This document shows, one piece after another, positions 8,548 through 15,413 of a stretch of 20,658 bases of DNA (the stretch's first letter is position 1; each line of letters opens with the position of its first letter). The notes beneath the pieces were generated by a model. That model was not told the origin of the DNA. It saw only the letters and a program-made list of their open reading frames with translations, and did no database searches. Where the stretch lies: assembly GCA_041497995.1 (NCBI GenBank), contig JBGQHM010000077.1, positions 1 to 20,658 of the forward strand, read 5' to 3'. The translations under genes were made by a program, and so were the position numbers. This DNA is from DATKMS01 sp041497995. Its GTDB lineage: Bacteria > Desulfobacterota > Binatia > HRBIN30.

Positions 8548-8554
8548 AGGGGCC

Positions 8555-9448
8555 ATGGAACGCCGAGCCGCATTGAAGCTGCTGCTGGCCGCTGGCTGCT
8601 CGTTGGCCGGTGCGTGTCGTCGCTCGAAGGAGGCCGACAGCATGACCTCGACCAACGAGGCGCGGGCCGAGGCGCACGAGCCCATGCCGGTGATCTTCAT
8701 CGCGCATGGCTCGCCGCTGTTGCTCGACGACGCGGGATGGGTGGCGGAGCTGAACCGGTGGGCGCATGCACTGCCGCGCCCGAAGGCGGTGCTCATGCTG
8801 TCGGCGCACTGGGAGCAGAAGCCCGTCACGCTCGGGGCGACGCGCACCGTGCCTCTAGTTTATGACTTCTACGGGTTTCCGAAGAAGTACTACGAGGTGA
8901 CGTATCCCGCCCCCGGCGCACCCGAGCTCGCCGCGCGGGTGTGGGAGACCCTGGGGGAGACACAACCAGTCGCGCAGGCGCCTGACAGGGGACTCGATCA
9001 CGGAGCGTACGTCCCGCTGATCGCGATGTATCCCGACGCCGACGTTCCCGTGCTGCAAGTGTCTCTTCCGACGCTGGATGCGCCCACGCTGTATGCGCTC
9101 GGGCAGGCGCTGGCGCCGCTCCGCCGTGAAGGCGTGCTCATCGTCGGCAGCGGATTCCTGACCCACAATCTGCGGGCCCTCGACCTGCGGCCGAATGCCA
9201 TGACACCGTCGTGGGCCGCGGAGTTCGATGCATGGAGCGCGGACGTCCTCGCCCGCCGTGACGTCGACGCGCTGCTCGACTATCGGAAGCGCGCGCCAGG
9301 CGTGCGGCAGGCGCTACCCACGCAAGAGCACTTCGTCCCTGTCGTCGTTGCGCTGGGAGCGACGATCGACGGGCCTAACGTCGCGCAGTTCCCGATCACG
9401 GGATTCGTAGCTGGGTCGTTGACGCGGCGCTCGGTGCAGTTCGGTTGA
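8555..9448 (+). CDS. DODA/YgiD-type extradiol dioxygenase family protein
   Basis: Member of the LigB-like, metal-dependent extradiol ring-cleaving dioxygenase group (COG3384; E. coli YgiD, 4,5-DOPA dioxygenase). Two starts are possible. ATG 8642 has a strong AAGGAGG nine bases upstream and gives 268 aa, close to YgiD. With that numbering the metal and active-site histidines are His22 (IAHGSP), His56 (SAHWE), His120 (DHGAYVPL), His175 (THNLR) and His230 (QEHFVP); four of them fall within four residues of YgiD's known His22, 57, 177 and 234. ATG 8555, used here, adds 29 residues (MERRAALKLLLAAGCSLAGAC...) that look like a twin-arginine lipoprotein signal with RRAALK and a possible lipobox. If real, that would place the enzyme outside the cytoplasm. 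The substrate is unknown. Confidence 0.88.
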   Translation: MERRAALKLLLAAGCSLAGACRRSKEADSMTSTNEARAEAHEPMPVIFIAHGSPLLLDDAGWVAELNRWAHALPRPKAVLMLSAHWEQKPVTLGATRTVPLVYDFYGFPKKYYEVTYPAPGAPELAARVWETLGETQPVAQAPDRGLDHGAYVPLIAMYPDADVPVLQVSLPTLDAPTLYALGQALAPLRREGVLIVGSGFLTHNLRALDLRPNAMTPSWAAEFDAWSADVLARRDVDALLDYRKRAPGVRQALPTQEHFVPVVVALGATIDGPNVAQFPITGFVAGSLTRRSVQFG

Positions 9449-9632
9449 CGGCCCATCGACCGCCGCAGGGTCGCAGAGACGTTGATACTGCGGCACTGGC
9501 ACAATTCCGTATTGACGAATGTCCAGCGAGGGTGTTAAGCCGACTGAGTCGGGGCGGCTTTAGAAATAACCGGCGTGCGCGTTCTTCCTGCTGAGGGGCG
9601 AGGGAGAAGGGCGGCGTGAGCAGGAGACTATC

Positions 9633-10652
9633 GTGCGATCACCACTCGCGTTGTTCGCGATCCTCGCCGTCCTGGGTCTGGCCAGTCGGCCGCCGCAGAG
9701 CAATGCTCAGGACGCTATTCCGCCGCATCCGACGCTGCCGGAGTGCGACCCAGCCGATCCGACGCTGATCAAGCCTGACCTAGTTCCGGAGACGCCATCG
9801 GATGTGCGCACGCTCCTCCGGAGTTTTTTCCGCGAGATTGACTTCACCACCTCAGTCGGCAACATCGGTCCGGGGCCGCTAATCTTAGAGGGCATCACGG
9901 TATCCAGTCCCGACGGTGTCCGCACCGCCGCGTATCAGCGCATCAACCGCACCGATGGGACGCAGTGCGCCCACACCGCCGGACTCTTCGTGTATCACCC
10001 ACAGCACGCGCATTGGCACTTCGATCGGTTCGTCGGCTACGAGTTGCGCAGCGGTGATCCATACACCGGTGACTTGGTGGGCGGTGGCGAGAAGATGTCC
10101 TTCTGCCTGCTCGATATCCAATCGCTGCGCGGTTTCAATCCGCTGCGGTTCCCGCGGACCGTCCTGACGCAGACGTGCAACCGCGCCGAAGGCATCTATG
10201 GCATTTCGGTCGGGTGGGAGGATGTGTACGAGCACTTCCTGCCGGGTCAAATGATCAATTTGGATCCGGATGCAGACCATCAGGTTCCTGAGGGGTCCTA
10301 TTCGCTGACCATCAAGGTGAATCCGGACGGCAGGATTTGGGAAGCCAACCTCGACAACAACAGCAGCTTTACTTCGGTCGGTGTACAGATCCCACCCCCG
10401 CACCTCGTGGTGGTAGCGCCGCCGACGCCTACCCCAGGTCCAGCCAAGAACCCGCAGCTCCCACATCTGCGGCCAGGGCGGATACGTCCGACACGAGTGC
10501 CGAGAGCCCCGCAGCCAGCTGCGGCGGCTACTGCAACGCCGACGCGGGCGCGTCCGGTCGAGTCCAAGAAGACGCCGCTGCCGACGCCTGTGCCGACTAC
10601 GGGGACGAGCCACGGGCCGCATCAGCCGCATTCGCCGCACAACCCCAGCTAA
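9633..10652 (+). CDS. Secreted lysyl-oxidase-like copper amine oxidase
   Basis: Predicted extracytoplasmic protein (339 aa) of the lysyl oxidase family, whose members oxidise lysine side chains to aldehydes with copper and a lysyl-tyrosyl-quinone (LTQ) cofactor. The GTG start at 9633 has AGGAG six bases upstream. Residues 1-25 are a signal peptide ending SNA. Residues about 45-255 are the catalytic domain. His125, His127 and His129 in HPQHAHWHF match the human HQHYH copper site. Lys154 in GEKMSFCLLD aligns with the LTQ lysine of HKASFCLED. Tyr189 in GIYGISVGWEDVY aligns with the LTQ tyrosine of DTYGADIDCQW. The final segment EGSYSLTIKVNP...WEANLDNNSS is also family-like. Residues about 258-339 are a Pro/Thr/Ala/His-rich tail. 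A dockerin-like gene remnant follows 30 bp later. The natural substrate is not known. Confidence 0.87.
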   Translation: MRSPLALFAILAVLGLASRPPQSNAQDAIPPHPTLPECDPADPTLIKPDLVPETPSDVRTLLRSFFREIDFTTSVGNIGPGPLILEGITVSSPDGVRTAAYQRINRTDGTQCAHTAGLFVYHPQHAHWHFDRFVGYELRSGDPYTGDLVGGGEKMSFCLLDIQSLRGFNPLRFPRTVLTQTCNRAEGIYGISVGWEDVYEHFLPGQMINLDPDADHQVPEGSYSLTIKVNPDGRIWEANLDNNSSFTSVGVQIPPPHLVVVAPPTPTPGPAKNPQLPHLRPGRIRPTRVPRAPQPAAAATATPTRARPVESKKTPLPTPVPTTGTSHGPHQPHSPHNPS

Positions 10653-10681
10653 GCGTCGGCCGCAAAAGGTCGCGACGTTAG

Positions 10682-10798
10682 GCGACGCTCAAACGAGATG
10701 CGGCCTGCGTGACCATCAATCGAGACGGCGATGGCGCGGTGGCGATCAACGAGCTGATTGGCGCAGTGGACGCCGCACTGAACGGCTGCGGCTCGTGA
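10682..10798 (+). pseudogene. Remnant of a dockerin-like/EF-hand tail
   Basis: After a TAG at 10679, this short frame encodes a stretch containing CVTINRDGDGAVAINELIGA followed by VDAALNGCGS and a stop at 10796-10798. The 12-residue loop NRDGDGAVAINE (10718-10753) fits an EF-hand calcium loop with acidic or amide residues at 1, 3, 5 and Glu at 12. The pattern closely matches the end of the Cys-rich protein at 18997 (DADGNGEITIGE then IISAVNRALNSCG). There is no start codon or ribosome site and no partner domain. The reading frame differs from that of the lysyl-oxidase gene, which ends at 10652 after a Pro/Thr-rich linker of the kind that normally precedes such modules. The simplest reading is a tail lost from that gene by frame damage. 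Confidence 0.55.
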
Positions 10799-10853
10799 CG
10801 GAGGCGCTCTTCACTCCTTGACCCGGTCAGTGTGGTGGTCCACAAGCCAGACC

Positions 10854-11753
10854 ATGCTGGCAGGGCAGGTCAGTGCGAGACAGCTGCGGTCCAACATCAC
10901 GCATGTCGGGGCAGCTCTGGTTGTCATCGCCGTTTGTGGCTGCTATCCCATGACGGCCCCTGTGCCGCCCCCACCGCAGCCGATCACGATGGCAGCGCTG
11001 CATCAGGCCGGTGGCGTGCCCCCCGGCTGGAGGTTCTCGCCACCGCCGGGTGACGCTGCGGCCGGTCGCCGCGCATTTGTCGACCTTGGGTGTTACACCT
11101 GCCACGACATCCAAGGTGAGCGCTTTCCCCAAGTATCCGTTGGCGACAAGCGGCCTGGCCCGGATCTCACCGGGATGGGAAGCCATCATCCGCCGGAGTA
11201 CTTCACGGAATCGATCCTGAATCCCAACTCGGTGCTGGTTGATGGCCCTGGGTATCTGGGAGCGGACGAGCGCTCGATCATGCCCGCCTATCCAGACATG
11301 ACCTTGGCGCAGCTGGCCGACCTTGTGGCCTACCTGCAAAGTCTGACGACGGGAGGCGATGCAAGTCTCCATGCCCAGCACCGCATGGCGCCAACACCGC
11401 CGGGTGGTGTAGCGCCCAATATCGCTGAAGCTGCTGTCTACCTTGTTGAGGTGACTGAGGTGACGTCGCAGCACCTCAAGGCCTTTGACGTCTGGTTCGG
11501 TGAGACGGGCATGGAGGACCTGAAGGCCTTCACCGGCTTCGTGAGCCTACAGACATTCGTGAACCGCTCTGCCGGGCAGCGACAGTTGGTCACCATCTTC
11601 GGGTTCGAGGATGAAACTGCGCTGCAGGACTTTCTCACCCAAGCCCAGGCGCCTGAAGCACCGGCAGAGATCCGTGCAGTGGTGCGCCCAGGGAAGGGCG
11701 CCGTGTTCCGGTCGGCCATGCTATTGAAAGCCGTTGGTCTGTCGCTGCCCTGA
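10854..11753 (+). CDS. Lipoprotein cytochrome c with C-terminal ferredoxin-like domain
   Basis: Exported haem protein of unknown partner, 299 aa from the ATG at 10854; a TTG at 10818 would add 12 residues and has GGAGG 13 bases upstream, so the start is uncertain. A hydrophobic N-terminus (THVGAALVVIAVCGCYP) ends in a Cys pair suited to a lipobox, followed by a Pro-rich spacer. The cytochrome c domain has the haem-binding CYTCH (Cys80, Cys83, His84) and a likely axial Met143 in RSIMPAYPDM, before the helix LAQLADLVAYLQSL. Residues about 190-299 form a second domain whose strand/helix order (VYLVEVTEV, helix, FVSLQTFVN, QLVTIFGFE, helix, IRAVVRP) suggests a ferredoxin-like or dimeric alpha/beta barrel fold. 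I do not recognise this pairing. The neighbouring lysyl-oxidase-like enzyme is also extracytoplasmic. Confidence 0.8.
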   Translation: MLAGQVSARQLRSNITHVGAALVVIAVCGCYPMTAPVPPPPQPITMAALHQAGGVPPGWRFSPPPGDAAAGRRAFVDLGCYTCHDIQGERFPQVSVGDKRPGPDLTGMGSHHPPEYFTESILNPNSVLVDGPGYLGADERSIMPAYPDMTLAQLADLVAYLQSLTTGGDASLHAQHRMAPTPPGGVAPNIAEAAVYLVEVTEVTSQHLKAFDVWFGETGMEDLKAFTGFVSLQTFVNRSAGQRQLVTIFGFEDETALQDFLTQAQAPEAPAEIRAVVRPGKGAVFRSAMLLKAVGLSLP

Positions 11754-11812
11754 GGAAATTCGTCGGCCTGCTTGTACCCCGGGCCCAACGCACCCTTGTG
11801 GAACGGGGAAAT

Positions 11813-11841
11813 TTGCGTCCCTGGGGTAAATGTCTTACGAT
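11813..11841 (+). promoter_or_regulatory. Putative sigma-70 promoter for the aminotransferase-hom operon
   Basis: TTGCGT (11813-11818) and TACGAT (11836-11841) are separated by 17 bases in a locally AT-rich stretch, upstream of the ATG at 11909. The hexamers match the consensus only at 3 and 4 of 6 positions. Confidence 0.35.
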
Positions 11842-11908
11842 GCGAAAAATTTTGCTCGGGAGGTAACGGCGGTGGCGAACCGTTGCAGAACGAGCCTGTA
11901 GCGAGGCC

Positions 11909-13117
11909 ATGGACCCAACCGACTTTCCCCGTATCAAACGGCTCCCACCCTACGTTTTCAACATCATCGGCGACCTCCGGATAAAGGCACGGCGGGCGGG
12001 TGAGGACATCATCGACTTCGGCATGGGCAATCCCGACGGCGCAACGCCCCCGCACGTGGTGGCCAAGCTCATCGAAGCGGCCTCGAAGCCGGTGAACCAC
12101 CGGTACTCCGTGTCCAAGGGCATCTACAAGCTGCGCTTGGCGATCACCAGCTGGTACAAGCGACGCTACGACGTCGACTTGGATCCGGACAGTGAAGCGA
12201 TCGCCACCATCGGCTCGAAGGAGGGATTGGGCCACCTCGCTCTGGCGATCCTCGGTCCGGGCGACGTCGTGCTGTGTCCAAGCCCGACCTATCCGATCCA
12301 TCAGTACTCGGTCATCATCGCCGGTGGTGACCTGCGCAGCGTGCCACTCATTCCGGGCGAAGATTTCTTCGAACCCCTCGTCAACGCGGTCAAGCAAACC
12401 TGGCCGAAACCGAAGCTGTTGATCCTCAACTTTCCGGCCAACCCGACCACCGAGGTCGTCGACCTGCACTTCTTCGAGAAGATCGTCGACTTCGCGCGCG
12501 AGAACTCGTTGATGGTCATCCACGATCTGGCCTACGCCGACCTGTGCTTCGACGGCTACGAGGCACCCAGCTTTCTGCAGGTGCCTGGCGCGAAAGAAGT
12601 GGGTGTGGAGTTCTTCACGTTGTCGAAGAGCTACAACATGCCGGGCTGGCGCGTCGGTTTCGCGGTTGGCAACCCGGCGATGATCGGTGCGCTGGCGCGT
12701 ATCAAGAGCTACCTCGACTATGGCATCTTCCAGCCGATCCAGATTGCCGCGATCCACGCGATGAACGGCCCGCAGGACGAGGTCGCGATCATTCGCCAAC
12801 GCTACAAGGAGCGCCGCGACGTCCTCGTCGACGGACTCAACCGCATCGGCTGGCCGGTGGCCAAGCCGAAGGCGACGATGTTCGTCTGGGCGCAGATCCC
12901 GGAGCATCTGCAGCAGATGGGCTCGCTGGAATTCTCGACCTTTCTCCTGCAGGAGGCCAAGGTCGCGGTGTCGCCCGGCGTCGGCTTCGGCGAGTACGGC
13001 GACAAGTACGTGCGCTTCGCGTTGATCGAGAACGAGCACCGCACGCGACAGGCAATCCGCGGCATCAAGCGTGCGCTCGGCATCGCGCCCGGGGCAAAGA
13101 TCCGACAAGTCGGCTGA
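11909..13117 (+). CDS. alaC: PLP-dependent aminotransferase, AlaC-like
   Basis: Class I/II aminotransferase of 402 aa, cytosolic, moving amino groups between amino and oxo acids. Near full-length similarity to E. coli AlaC (412 aa, glutamate-pyruvate aminotransferase) is suggested by the opening FPRIKRLPPYVFNIIGDL, NPDGATPPHVV, and RYSVSKGIYKLR. PLP residues are visible: Asn178 in NFPANPT, Asp206 and Tyr209 in HDLAYAD, the Schiff-base Lys240 in TLSKSYNMPGWRVGF, and the carboxylate-binding Arg369 in KYVRFALIEN. The only usable start is the ATG at 11909, because an in-frame stop lies at 11864; its ribosome site is poor. Homoserine dehydrogenase begins 16 bp after the stop. That pairing suggests a role in aspartate-family metabolism, so aspartate or another amino acid could be the true donor. 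Confidence 0.88.
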   Translation: MDPTDFPRIKRLPPYVFNIIGDLRIKARRAGEDIIDFGMGNPDGATPPHVVAKLIEAASKPVNHRYSVSKGIYKLRLAITSWYKRRYDVDLDPDSEAIATIGSKEGLGHLALAILGPGDVVLCPSPTYPIHQYSVIIAGGDLRSVPLIPGEDFFEPLVNAVKQTWPKPKLLILNFPANPTTEVVDLHFFEKIVDFARENSLMVIHDLAYADLCFDGYEAPSFLQVPGAKEVGVEFFTLSKSYNMPGWRVGFAVGNPAMIGALARIKSYLDYGIFQPIQIAAIHAMNGPQDEVAIIRQRYKERRDVLVDGLNRIGWPVAKPKATMFVWAQIPEHLQQMGSLEFSTFLLQEAKVAVSPGVGFGEYGDKYVRFALIENEHRTRQAIRGIKRALGIAPGAKIRQVG

Positions 13118-13133
13118 ACGTAGAGGCGGGGAC

Positions 13134-14450
13134 GTGGCACGGGAGGTCCGAGTCGGGCTGATCGGCTTCGGTACGATCGGCACCGGGGTGGTGAAGCTCC
13201 TGCAACGCAACCAGGCGCAGATCTGCACGCGCCTGGGCGCGCGGCTCACGCTGGCGCGCATCGCCGACATTGATCTGCGGACCGACCGCGGCGTCAAAGT
13301 GGGGCGCGGCGTGCTCACCAACAACGCCGAGGCGATGATCGACGATCCATCCATCGACATCGTCATCGAGTTGATGGGCGGCTACGAGCCGGCGCGGCGT
13401 TTCGTGCTGCGGGCCATCGAGCGCGGCAAGAGCGTTGTCACCGCCAACAAAGCGTTGCTGGCGGTGCACGGTGCGGAGATTTTTCGCGCCGTGGAGAAGG
13501 GCGGGGTGGACATCGGCTACGAAGCCAGCGTCGGCGGCGGCATCCCGATCATCCGCACGCTGCGAGAAGGCTTGGCGGCGGACCGCAACCGCGCCATCTA
13601 CGGCATCGTCAACGGCACCTCGAACTACATCCTCAGCACCATGACCCAGCAGGGCGGCGAGTTCGACGCCGTGCTGAAGGAAGCGCAACGCCAAGGGCTG
13701 GCGGAAGCCAACCCGACCTACGATGTCGACGGCATCGACGCGGCACACAAGCTCACGTTGCTCATCCAGCTCGCCTTCGGCACGCGCGTGCGCTTCAAGG
13801 ATATTCCCGTGGAAGGCATCCGCGATGTCACGCAGCTCGACATCAACTTTGCGCGCGAGTTCGGCTACGTCATCAAGCTGCTTGCCATCGCCAAGCGAGA
13901 CGGCGTCGGCATCGAAGCCCGCGTACATCCGACGATGGTCCCGCGGCAGCACCTGCTCGCGGATGTCAGCGGCGCGTACAATGCCATCGCCGTGCAGGGC
14001 GAGGCGCTGGGTGCCAGCATGTACTTCGGCCTCGGCGCCGGCATGATGCCGACGGCAACCGCGGTGGTCGCCGACCTCATGGACGTGGCGCGCAACATCC
14101 TTGGCGAACGACGCGGCCGTGTTGCGCCGCTGGGCTACCCGCTGCGTGAGCAGCAGCGCGTACCACTCAAGTCGATCGACAATCTGATCAGTGACTACTA
14201 CCTGCGCTTCATGGTCGTCGACCGACCGGGTGTGCTCGCCAAGATCTCCGGCATTCTTGGCGCGCACGACATCTCCATCGCCTCGGTCATCCAAAAGGAG
14301 CGTGAGCACGGCGCCAACGTGCCCATCGTCATCCGGACGCACCACGCCTCGGAGCGCAACCTGCGCAAGGCGCTCAAAGCCATCGACCGCCTCGTGGCGG
14401 TGCGCGGCAAGTCCGCGCTGATCCGCATCGAAGACAGCCTCGGCCAGTGA
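13134..14450 (+). CDS. hom: Homoserine dehydrogenase
   Basis: Reduces aspartate semialdehyde to homoserine with NAD(P)H, the branch step to threonine and methionine. The GTG start at 13134 has AGAGG seven bases upstream and gives 438 aa; the longer frame overlaps the previous gene and adds nothing family-like. The nucleotide-binding GFGTIGTG is at 11-18, and TANKALLAVHG holds the conserved Lys106. GIVNGTSNYILSTM and NPTYDVDGIDAAHKLTLL are the catalytic-domain signatures. The last 80 or so residues form an ACT domain (FMVVDRPGVLAKISGILGAH), the part that normally gives feedback control by threonine. Length and domain order are those of the usual monofunctional enzyme, not an aspartokinase fusion. 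It lies 16 bp after the aminotransferase, probably in one transcript. Confidence 0.96.
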   Translation: MAREVRVGLIGFGTIGTGVVKLLQRNQAQICTRLGARLTLARIADIDLRTDRGVKVGRGVLTNNAEAMIDDPSIDIVIELMGGYEPARRFVLRAIERGKSVVTANKALLAVHGAEIFRAVEKGGVDIGYEASVGGGIPIIRTLREGLAADRNRAIYGIVNGTSNYILSTMTQQGGEFDAVLKEAQRQGLAEANPTYDVDGIDAAHKLTLLIQLAFGTRVRFKDIPVEGIRDVTQLDINFAREFGYVIKLLAIAKRDGVGIEARVHPTMVPRQHLLADVSGAYNAIAVQGEALGASMYFGLGAGMMPTATAVVADLMDVARNILGERRGRVAPLGYPLREQQRVPLKSIDNLISDYYLRFMVVDRPGVLAKISGILGAHDISIASVIQKEREHGANVPIVIRTHHASERNLRKALKAIDRLVAVRGKSALIRIEDSLGQ

Positions 14451-14529
14451 CGGCTCAGCGGAGAGCGAGCCAGCGTTGGTGGAGTCGGCGCCTGTGCCGT
14501 TCAGGGGTATTGCCAGAATGCAACTAGCG

Positions 14530-14546
14530 TAATACCATCTTGCCCA
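14530..14546 (+). promoter_or_regulatory. Possible promoter for a leaderless toxin-antitoxin transcript
   Basis: TAATAC at 14530-14535 resembles a -10 box and ends only ten bases before the ATG at 14546, which has no ribosome site. A weak TTGCCA lies at 14510-14515, but the 14-base gap is short. Transcription could begin at or next to the start codon. This is inference. Confidence 0.25.
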
Positions 14547-14818
14547 TGAAAACAATGTCGCTGAAGTTGCCTGCCGATCTGCGTGCATGGGTGGCGGCGG
14601 AGGCGCGGCGCTGCCAGGCCAGCCAGTCCGAGGTGATCCGGCGGTCACTGGAACGGGTGCGCAATAAGCCCGCAGCCGACGGGTTCCTCAGCTGCGCAGA
14701 CCTGGCAGGAGACCTCGTAGGCTCGCTCGAGGGGCCGCGCGATCTGTCCACCAACAAGAGCTATCTGAAGGAAGCGGTTGCCCGCGGTGCCAAGCGTGCC
14801 CGAAAGCATCCTCGTTGA
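14546..14818 (+). CDS. Ribbon-helix-helix antitoxin (VapB-like)
   Basis: Small 90-aa DNA-binding protein, expected to neutralise the PIN-domain toxin encoded next and to repress their shared promoter. Residues 1-35 (MSLKLPADLRAWVAAEA, then QASQSEVIRRSLERV) give the strand-helix-helix pattern of the CopG/Arc/MetJ fold: one beta strand of alternating residues followed by two helices. The C-terminal part (GFLSCADLAGDLVGSLEGPR, then LSTNKSYLKEA) is the likely toxin-binding tail and ends in a basic stretch. I chose the ATG at 14546; a TTG six bases earlier adds two residues. It overlaps the toxin gene by 23-41 bp, depending on the toxin start. Confidence 0.85.
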   Translation: MKTMSLKLPADLRAWVAAEARRCQASQSEVIRRSLERVRNKPAADGFLSCADLAGDLVGSLEGPRDLSTNKSYLKEAVARGAKRARKHPR

Positions 14819-15218
14819 CGCCGGTCCGCTCGTGGCATGGCTCAATCGAAAGGATGGATATCACGCTTGGGCGCGGGAGCAGTTTGCTCGGTTGCGACCA
14901 CCCTTGTTGACCTGCGAGCCCGTCTTGACGGAAGTCGCGTTCTTGCTGGAAGCTGCCGGGCTGGACGCGGCTGTCGTCCCCGACTTGATCACGCGGTCGA
15001 TACTCGACGTCTCGTTTAGCCTGGAGGACGAGGCGGCGACAGTCAGCGGTCTCATGCGCCGGTACCGCAACGTCCCGATGTCGCTAGCCGACGCGTGCCT
15101 GGTTCGACTGTCGGAGGTCCGACAGCGGTCGCGGATCTTCACGCTCGATTCCGATTTTCGCATCTACCGCCGGCATGGCCGGCTGATAATTCCGACGCTG
15201 ATGCCGGCTCGGATCTGA
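14778..15218 (+). CDS. PIN-domain ribonuclease toxin (VapC-like)
   Basis: Predicted Mg-dependent RNase toxin, 146 aa from the TTG at 14778, which has AAGGA five bases upstream; GTG codons at 14787 and 14796 are also possible and begin closer to the fold. The PIN acidic site is intact: Asp14 in ILVDAGPLVAWLNR, Glu52 in EPVLTEVAFLL, Asp105 in MSLADACLV, and Asp124/Asp126 in TLDSDFRIYR. The gene starts inside the antitoxin gene, so the two are translationally linked, as is usual for VapBC pairs. It sits between housekeeping metabolic genes with no other mobile gene nearby. RNA target unknown. Confidence 0.9.
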   Translation: MPAVPSVPESILVDAGPLVAWLNRKDGYHAWAREQFARLRPPLLTCEPVLTEVAFLLEAAGLDAAVVPDLITRSILDVSFSLEDEAATVSGLMRRYRNVPMSLADACLVRLSEVRQRSRIFTLDSDFRIYRRHGRLIIPTLMPARI

Positions 15219-15413
15219 CCCGTAGCTCGGATCCGCGACTGCCTGACGGGTGTGGACCTGGAGCCGCCCGCGCACGCGATCGGTGTGTTGGGATCGGCAG
15301 AAGCCAGCGTGAAGGCATGCCGGCTCCAGAAGAGACGGTTCCCCAAGCCTGGCACAACGCCGCGAAGTTGGATAAGGAACGGCTGAGATTCCTCGCGGGT
15401 GTGAAAGGCTCAT

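Noticed and set aside
9449..9632. Regulatory or RNA element between the dioxygenase and lysyl-oxidase genes
   Set aside because: No clear hairpin, promoter pair or riboswitch-like structure was found by eye.
11438..13366. 642-residue minus-strand frame opposite the aminotransferase gene
   Set aside because: It is a shadow of the plus-strand genes with composition unlike a protein and no motifs; several similar GC-rich shadows occur opposite tonB and hom.
15219..15413. Possible small gene between the PIN toxin and glpX
   Set aside because: Frames here are short, without a convincing ribosome site or recognisable sequence; I see nothing certain in this gap.
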